Shown here: positions 59,271 to 64,000 of the stretch, in pieces
Layout of the letters: every line of letters starts with the position of its first letter
How positions within the stretch are numbered: position 1 is the first letter of the stretch
Source of the DNA: Demequina capsici
GTDB taxonomy: Bacteria > Actinomycetota > Actinomycetes > Actinomycetales > Demequinaceae
Length of the DNA stretch: 64,000 bases
NCBI RefSeq assembly: GCF_032102965.1
Contig: NZ_CP134880.1
Coordinates: 2,418,001-2,482,000, forward strand
Reading direction: 5' to 3'
The notes under the pieces: generated by a model
Database searches by the model: none
Seen by the model: only the letters and a program-made list of their open reading frames with translations
Told to the model about the DNA's origin: nothing
Position numbers and translations under genes: made by a program

Positions 59271-59828
59271 ATGACGACCCTGCACAGCGCTGTCGACGCG
59301 GGACCCACGCGTCGTGGGGACGGCCTTCTGGCATGGCGCCGCCCCGTCGCCACAGCGCTCGCCGTCGCCATCCCGGCGACGCTCCTCGGCCTGCTCCACC
59401 CCGTCGCCTCGCTCGCCGTCCTGGCGCCGGCCACGGTGGTCGGCTGGCGCCTCCACGGCTCCGGCATCGAGCCGTGGCTTCCCCATCGGGTCGACCGGTT
59501 CCCGAACACCGTGACCGACCCGCGGCTCAAGGTCTACGCGCGTGACCTGCGGTGGCGGTGGGAGCATGCGATGGTCGTCGCGGAGCTCGGCAGATACGAC
59601 GAGCGCGGCATCTACTCGGGCCCGGTGCTCACGGGCGTCGCCCAGCACGGCGACGGCGTGGTCGCTCGAGCCCGCCTGCTTCCGGGTCAGACCGTCAGGG
59701 ACGTGGACGCCGCAGGCGTGCTGCTCGCGGCAGGACTGGAGGCGGCCTCAGCGAGCGTGCTGGGCGGGTCGCAAGGCGAGGTGTCTCTGCTGGTGCACGA
59801 GCGGGAGGCCGCAGAGGGCTGGACCTGA
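59271..59828 (+). CDS. Unknown membrane protein, resembling the N-terminal part of FtsK/TraB-like transfer proteins
   Basis: A 185-residue protein. A hydrophobic stretch of one or two helices ([34 protein letters not shown]) is at about residues 23-55. A soluble part follows with [18 protein letters not shown] and [32 protein letters not shown]. That order, a basic RWRW segment then a LLPGQ turn, recalls the region before the ATPase in FtsK/SpoIIIE-type proteins of actinobacterial conjugative elements, but no P-loop is present. GGAGG lies six bases before the ATG. It may be a remnant or an independent domain; function unknown. Confidence 0.6.
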   Translation: MTTLHSAVDAGPTRRGDGLLAWRRPVATALAVAIPATLLGLLHPVASLAVLAPATVVGWRLHGSGIEPWLPHRVDRFPNTVTDPRLKVYARDLRWRWEHAMVVAELGRYDERGIYSGPVLTGVAQHGDGVVARARLLPGQTVRDVDAAGVLLAAGLEAASASVLGGSQGEVSLLVHEREAAEGWT

Positions 59829-59838
59829 GCCAGTACCG

Positions 59839-60786
59839 TCACGGTCGCCCGCAGGCGTCCCACCACCGCTGAAGAGCGCCCCGATCGACGGTGCCATCGG
59901 TCGGGAACGCCTCCTCCAGACCCACGGCGTCGAGCACCCGGGCGACCACCGCCTTCTGCGAGTCGTCGATCCGTCTCATCCAGCCACGCGGGTCCTTGGT
60001 GGCATGAGCATTCGAGCTCTTCGCGTGAGTCATCTTCGACGGCTTGTCGAGGTCGGTCAGCCGGTCCGGGGCGATGCCGAGGCGCTCCGCCCCGAGGCCC
60101 AGCTCCCGCCGGTCCTCCACCGCGACGTCGTAGGACACTAGCGCCGACCTGTCGGCACCGTAGGTGCGCGCGGCTGTGACGTTCTCCACCGCCCAGCGCG
60201 TCACGAGCGCCGTCGCATCGTCGACGACCGCCAGCTCCCGGAGCGGCAGATCCCCCAGCAGCCCGTCGACGAGCTCCGGCTGCGCCATCATGTAATGCAT
60301 CCGCTCGGGAGACCACCCGAGCACGCTCTGGCTCGCCAGGGTCGCTAGGGGATGCCGGATCACGTGGACGATCCGAACGTCGGGATGCCGGTGAGCGACC
60401 CATCCTGCCCACATCGGGAAGCGGATCTCCTTGATGAGCCTGCCTCGATACCGCTTCAACGGGTTGAGCGAGGCCTCCTGATCCGCCCACGGATGCCTGT
60501 AACGGCCCGTCAGCACATCCTCGACCGCCTCCTGCGACGGCAGGCGTGCAGCGTCCACCGGCACGTAGCGACCGGGCCGCAGATCGCTGAACCGCGCGTC
60601 GAGGTCAGGTCGGAAGGGTTCGAAGACCGGTCGCAGCTCCCCCGCGCGCGAGTACGCCTCGAGAAGCCATGTGGTGCCGGACCTGCCGCTGCCGCTGAGA
60701 AGCGCAGCATGCGCCGTGTCGTGGTACGGGTCCCATACCGCGACTGATCGCGCGAGCCGCTCCGCCCGGGTCAGCAACGCGGGCAC
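59839..60786 (-). CDS. Sulfotransferase-family protein
   Basis: A 315-residue protein. The PAPS-binding 5' loop is LLSGSGRSGTTWLLEAYSRAGELRPVFEPFRP, and the 3'-phosphate motif is RIVHVIRHPLATLASQ, both typical of sulfotransferase-fold enzymes. It would transfer sulfate to an unknown carbohydrate or lipid acceptor. The GTG at 60786 is chosen because GAGGGGGAG lies just before it; longer in-frame starts reach 60915 without a ribosome site. It lies between tuf and rpsJ, an unusual place. Confidence 0.82.
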   Translation of the reverse strand: MPALLTRAERLARSVAVWDPYHDTAHAALLSGSGRSGTTWLLEAYSRAGELRPVFEPFRPDLDARFSDLRPGRYVPVDAARLPSQEAVEDVLTGRYRHPWADQEASLNPLKRYRGRLIKEIRFPMWAGWVAHRHPDVRIVHVIRHPLATLASQSVLGWSPERMHYMMAQPELVDGLLGDLPLRELAVVDDATALVTRWAVENVTAARTYGADRSALVSYDVAVEDRRELGLGAERLGIAPDRLTDLDKPSKMTHAKSSNAHATKDPRGWMRRIDDSQKAVVARVLDAVGLEEAFPTDGTVDRGALQRWWDACGRP

Positions 60787-60890
60787 GGTCTCCCCCTCAT
60801 CACCAGGCCATGGCACTCGGCGGGGACGCGGAACGGGAACATGAGCACCTTTCGCACTGGGGGACGCGCTGAGAAGAAGATAGCGAATGG

Positions 60891-60910
60891 TTCTGAGAGG
60901 TTCCTCAGAA
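60891..60910. promoter_or_regulatory. Inverted repeat upstream of the sulfotransferase gene
   Basis: TTCTGAG-N6-CTCAGAA (60891-60897 and 60904-60910) is a perfect 7-bp inverted repeat in a locally AT-richer segment. On the minus strand it contains GGAAC, and TATCTT follows 17 bases on, so it may be an operator over a promoter. Confidence 0.4.
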
Positions 60911-60943
60911 TCCACCGAAGGCGCGAATGGGCTCCAGATACGA

Positions 60944-60975
60944 CGAAGGCCCCCGGCATACGCCGGGGGCCTTCG
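60944..60975 (-). terminator. Terminator of tuf
   Basis: A perfect 14-bp GC-rich stem, starting CGAAGGCCCCCGGC, closes the four-base loop ATAC. It lies 35 bp after the tuf stop. Confidence 0.85.
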
Positions 60976-61009
60976 TGAGCAGCGTGTGACGCTGCGGCAG
61001 ACTCTGAAA

Positions 61010-62200
61010 CTACTTCAGGATCTTGGTGACGGTGCCCGAACCCACGGTGCGGCCACCCTCGCGGATCGCGAAGCCCTGGCCCTCCTCGAGGGCGATGGGC
61101 TGGATGAGCTCGACAGTCATCTCGGTGGTGTCACCAGGCATGACCATCTCGGTGCCCTCGGGCAGCGAGATGACGCCGGTGACGTCCGTGGTGCGGATGT
61201 AGAACTGCGGGCGGTAGTTCGTGTAGAACGGGTTGTGGCGGCCGCCCTCGTCCTTGTTGAGGATGTAGCACTTGCCCTCGAACGAGGTGTGCGGCGTGGT
61301 GGTGCCGGGCTGGACCACGACCTGGCCGCGCTCGACGTCCTCACGCTTGGTGCCGCGGAGCAGCAGACCGCAGTTCTCGCCGGCCCACGCCTCGTCCATC
61401 GACTTGTGGAACATCTCGATGCCGGTGACGGTGGTCTTCTGGGGCTCACGGATACCGAGGATCTCGACCTCGGAGTTGATCTTGAGCTTGCCGCGCTCCA
61501 CCTTGCCGGTGACGACGGTGCCACGACCGGTGATCGTGAAGACGTCCTCGATCGGCATGAGGAAGGGCTTGTCCATGTCACGGACGGGCTCCGGGACGTT
61601 CTCGTCCACGGCGTTCATGAGGTCCTGGACCGACTTGACCCACTTCTCGTCGCCCTCGAGCGCCTTGAGCGCCGAGACCTGGATGACGGGCGCGTTGTCA
61701 CCGTCGAAGCCCTGCGAGGACAGGAGGTCACGGACCTCGACCTCGACGAGCTCGAGGATCTCCTCGTCGTCGACCATGTCGGACTTGTTCAGCGCGACGA
61801 GCAGGTAGGGGACGCCCACCTGCTTGGCGAGCAGCACGTGCTCACGCGTCTGGGCCATCGGACCGTCGGTCGCGGCGACCACGAGGATCGCGCCGTCCAT
61901 CTGGGCGGCACCGGTGATCATGTTCTTGATGTAGTCAGCGTGACCCGGGGCGTCGACGTGGGCGTAGTGGCGCTTCGCGGTCTCGTACTCGATGTGCGCG
62001 ATGTTGATCGTGATACCGCGCTCGCGCTCCTCAGGAGCCTTGTCGATGTCCTCGAACGGGGTGAACGGGTTCAGGTCCGGGTACATGTCGTGCAGGACCT
62101 TGGAGATCGCAGCGGTCAGCGTGGTCTTGCCGTGGTCGACGTGACCGATGGTACCGATGTTCACGTGCGGCTTGGACCGCTCGAACTTGGCCTTAGCCAT
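61010..62200 (-). CDS. tuf: Translation elongation factor Tu
   Basis: A 396-residue GTPase delivering aminoacyl-tRNA. G1 is GHVDHGKTT, then [32 protein letters not shown]. Domain 2 has [13 protein letters not shown], and the C terminus is [21 protein letters not shown] precedes the ATG. It follows fusA by 122 bp, which leaves room for its own promoter (TAGCAT near 62245 on the minus strand). Confidence 0.99.
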   Translation of the reverse strand: MAKAKFERSKPHVNIGTIGHVDHGKTTLTAAISKVLHDMYPDLNPFTPFEDIDKAPEERERGITINIAHIEYETAKRHYAHVDAPGHADYIKNMITGAAQMDGAILVVAATDGPMAQTREHVLLAKQVGVPYLLVALNKSDMVDDEEILELVEVEVRDLLSSQGFDGDNAPVIQVSALKALEGDEKWVKSVQDLMNAVDENVPEPVRDMDKPFLMPIEDVFTITGRGTVVTGKVERGKLKINSEVEILGIREPQKTTVTGIEMFHKSMDEAWAGENCGLLLRGTKREDVERGQVVVQPGTTTPHTSFEGKCYILNKDEGGRHNPFYTNYRPQFYIRTTDVTGVISLPEGTEMVMPGDTTEMTVELIQPIALEEGQGFAIREGGRTVGSGTVTKILK

Positions 62201-62230
62201 GAGGTGTTCCTCCTGAATTGATGAGACTCG

Positions 62231-62302
62231 GGTAAGAATGCTAGTCCGATCGATGGCGCATGGCCATCGGGGGCTTCATCCCTACTGGTCGTTATTCTTA
62301 CC
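62231..62302. repeat. Inverted repeat in the fusA-tuf gap
   Basis: GGTAAGAAT (62231-62239) and ATTCTTACC (62294-62302) are a perfect 9-bp inverted repeat 54 bp apart, in an AT-richer region just before tuf. It could bring together a loop or bind a regulator. Confidence 0.45.
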
Positions 62303-62322
62303 TGTTTTTGCGACCGGTGGGA

Positions 62323-64000
62323 CTACTCGCCCCGGGTCTTTGCGATGATCTCGTCGGCGACTGCCTTCGGGACCTCGGAGTAGCTGTCGAACTGCATCGA
62401 GTACACGGCGCGACCAGAGGTCTTGGAGCGCAGGTCACCGACGTAGCCGAACATCTCCGACAGCGGAACCAGCGCGTCGATGACCTTGACGCCCTGGGCG
62501 TCGGACATCTGGCGGATCTGTCCACGGCGGGAGTTGATGTCGCCGATGACGTCACCCATGTACTCCTCGGGCGTACGGACCTCGACGGCCATCATCGGCT
62601 CGAGCAGCACGGGGCTGGCCTTGCGAGCGGCCTCCTTGAAGGCCATCGAACCGGCGATCTTGAACGCCATCTCCGACGAGTCGACGTCGTGGTAGGCGCC
62701 GTCCACCAGGGTGGCCTTGACACCGACGACCGGGTAACCGGCCTGGATGCCCAGCTCCATGGCGTTCTGGATGCCTGCGTCGACCGACGGGATGTACTCA
62801 CGGGGCACGCGACCACCGGTGACGGCGTTCACGAACTCGTACTGCACCTCGGAGTCGGCCTCGAGCGGCTCGAGCGTGATCTGGACCTTCGCGAACTGGC
62901 CGGAGCCGCCGGTCTGCTTCTTGTGCGTGTAGTCGTACTTCTCGACCGTCTTGCGGATGGTCTCGCGGTACGCGACCTGCGGCTTGCCGACGTTCGCGTC
63001 GACCTTGAACTCGCGCTTCATGCGGTCCACGAGGATGTCCAGGTGGAGCTCGCCCATGCCGCCGATGACGGTCTGGCCGGTCTCGTCGTCCAGGCGCACG
63101 CGGAAGGTGGGGTCCTCCTCGGCGAGCTTCTGGATGGCGAGCGAGAGCTTCTCCTGGTCGCCCTTGGTCTTGGGCTCGATGGCCACGTCGATGACCGGGT
63201 CCGGGAACGTCATGGACTCGAGGACCACCTGGTGGTCCGGGTTGCACAGCGTGTCACCGGTGGTCGTGTCCTTGAGGCCGATGACCGCGTAGATGTGACC
63301 GGCGTGGATCGAGTCGACCGGGTTCTCCTTGTTGGCGTGCATCTGGAACAGCTTCCCGATGCGTTCCTTCTTGCCCTTGGTCGAGTTGACGACCTGGGCA
63401 CCGGTCTCGAGGTGACCCGAGTAGACGCGGACGTAGGTGAGGCGACCGAAGAACGGGTGAGCGACGACCTTGAAGGCGAGGGCCGAGAAGGGCTCGCTCG
63501 CGTCGGCGTGACGCTCGATGACGACCTCGGGGTCGCGGACGTCGTGACCCTGGATGGCAGGCACGTCGACCGGGGCCGGCAGGTAGTCGATCACGGCGTC
63601 GAGCATGGGCTGCACGCCACGGTTCTTGAACGCCGAGCCGCACAGCACCGGGTAGAGCTGCGACGAGATCGTGAGCTTGCGGATCGCGCCCTTGATCTCA
63701 GCGGTGGTCAGCTCCTCGCCGCCCAGGTACTTCTCGAGCAGCTCGTCGTCGGCCTCGGCCACGGCCTCGAGCAGGGCGGCGCGGTACTCGTCCGCCTTGT
63801 CCTTGAGGTCGGCGGGGATCTCGGTGACGTCGTACTTGGCGCCCATGGTCACGTCGCCCTTGGCGTCGCCGGGCCACACCTTGGCGTTCATCTCGACCAG
63901 GTCGACGATGCCGACGAAGTCGTTCTCCGAGCCGATGGGCAGCTGGATGACCAGCGGCTTGGCGCCGAGGCGGTTGATGATCGTGTCGACCGTGAAGTAG
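62323..64000 (-). CDS. fusA: Translation elongation factor G (5' end cut by window edge)
   Basis: The C-terminal 559 residues of EF-G; the GTPase motifs lie beyond base 64000. Present are domain II ([26 protein letters not shown]), domain III ([28 protein letters not shown]), domain IV with [19 protein letters not shown] and domain V ([29 protein letters not shown]). It drives translocation. Upstream genes of the str operon are outside the window. Confidence 0.99.
   Translation of the reverse strand, partial: YFTVDTIINRLGAKPLVIQLPIGSENDFVGIVDLVEMNAKVWPGDAKGDVTMGAKYDVTEIPADLKDKADEYRAALLEAVAEADDELLEKYLGGEELTTAEIKGAIRKLTISSQLYPVLCGSAFKNRGVQPMLDAVIDYLPAPVDVPAIQGHDVRDPEVVIERHADASEPFSALAFKVVAHPFFGRLTYVRVYSGHLETGAQVVNSTKGKKERIGKLFQMHANKENPVDSIHAGHIYAVIGLKDTTTGDTLCNPDHQVVLESMTFPDPVIDVAIEPKTKGDQEKLSLAIQKLAEEDPTFRVRLDDETGQTVIGGMGELHLDILVDRMKREFKVDANVGKPQVAYRETIRKTVEKYDYTHKKQTGGSGQFAKVQITLEPLEADSEVQYEFVNAVTGGRVPREYIPSVDAGIQNAMELGIQAGYPVVGVKATLVDGAYHDVDSSEMAFKIAGSMAFKEAARKASPVLLEPMMAVEVRTPEEYMGDVIGDINSRRGQIRQMSDAQGVKVIDALVPLSEMFGYVGDLRSKTSGRAVYSMQFDSYSEVPKAVADEIIAKTRGE

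Overview
The window is a high-GC, gene-dense stretch of an actinobacterial chromosome, most likely from the order Micrococcales (Cellulomonadaceae/Demequinaceae-like). This is inferred from a WhiB regulator, GuaB next to a GuaB3 paralogue, the infA-rpmJ-rpsM-rpsK-rpoA-rplQ-truA and rplM-rpsI-glmM orders, a phosphoketolase, and many GTG starts with no leader. Genus cannot be fixed from the sequence alone. I see no tRNA, rRNA, CRISPR array or insertion sequence, and no gene-free gap longer than 300 bases.

Region 1 (1-23 kb) is mixed metabolic sequence. It holds two paralogous class I glutamine amidotransferases, a DUF3054 membrane protein, a YdeI-like protein and two ABC-F ATPases. The first ABC-F gene carries a 9-bp tandem repeat and a palindromic insert in its linker. 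Then come phosphoketolase, glycerate kinase, a chemoreceptor, a zinc alcohol dehydrogenase, a lactate/malate dehydrogenase-like gene coupled to an ACT-domain gene, an ABC-2 exporter behind GuaB3, a DnaQ-like exonuclease, glutamate dehydrogenase, a TauE/SafE permease and GuaB.

Region 2 (23.5-40.3 kb) is housekeeping. It contains whiB, a lone groES under a perfect CIRCE operator, a THUMP-like methyltransferase gene, and the t6A genes tsaD, tsaB and tsaE with rimI, a nitroreductase gene sitting backwards between rimI and tsaD. Alr, acpS, glmS, coaA, a DedA-methyltransferase pair, glmM, rpsI, rplM and truA follow.

Region 3 (40.3-64 kb) is the ribosomal superoperon, read leftwards from fusA-tuf through the S10 and spc blocks (rpsJ to rplO), secY-adk-map and infA to rplQ. 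Two features break the usual order. Four paralogous leucine-rich-repeat-variant (LRV) genes, with their own promoter and a perfect 15-bp palindrome, lie between map and infA. A sulfotransferase gene and a short membrane-protein gene lie between tuf and rpsJ. rpsD is absent from the alpha operon.

The best candidate for something undescribed is the LRV quartet at 43.4-46.3 kb. Other points are the palindromic element inside the first ABC-F gene, a 68-bp exact in-frame duplication in the L15 gene, the dehydrogenase-ACT pair, and a recurring TANNNT-N6-ATG/GTG arrangement that predicts leaderless transcripts.
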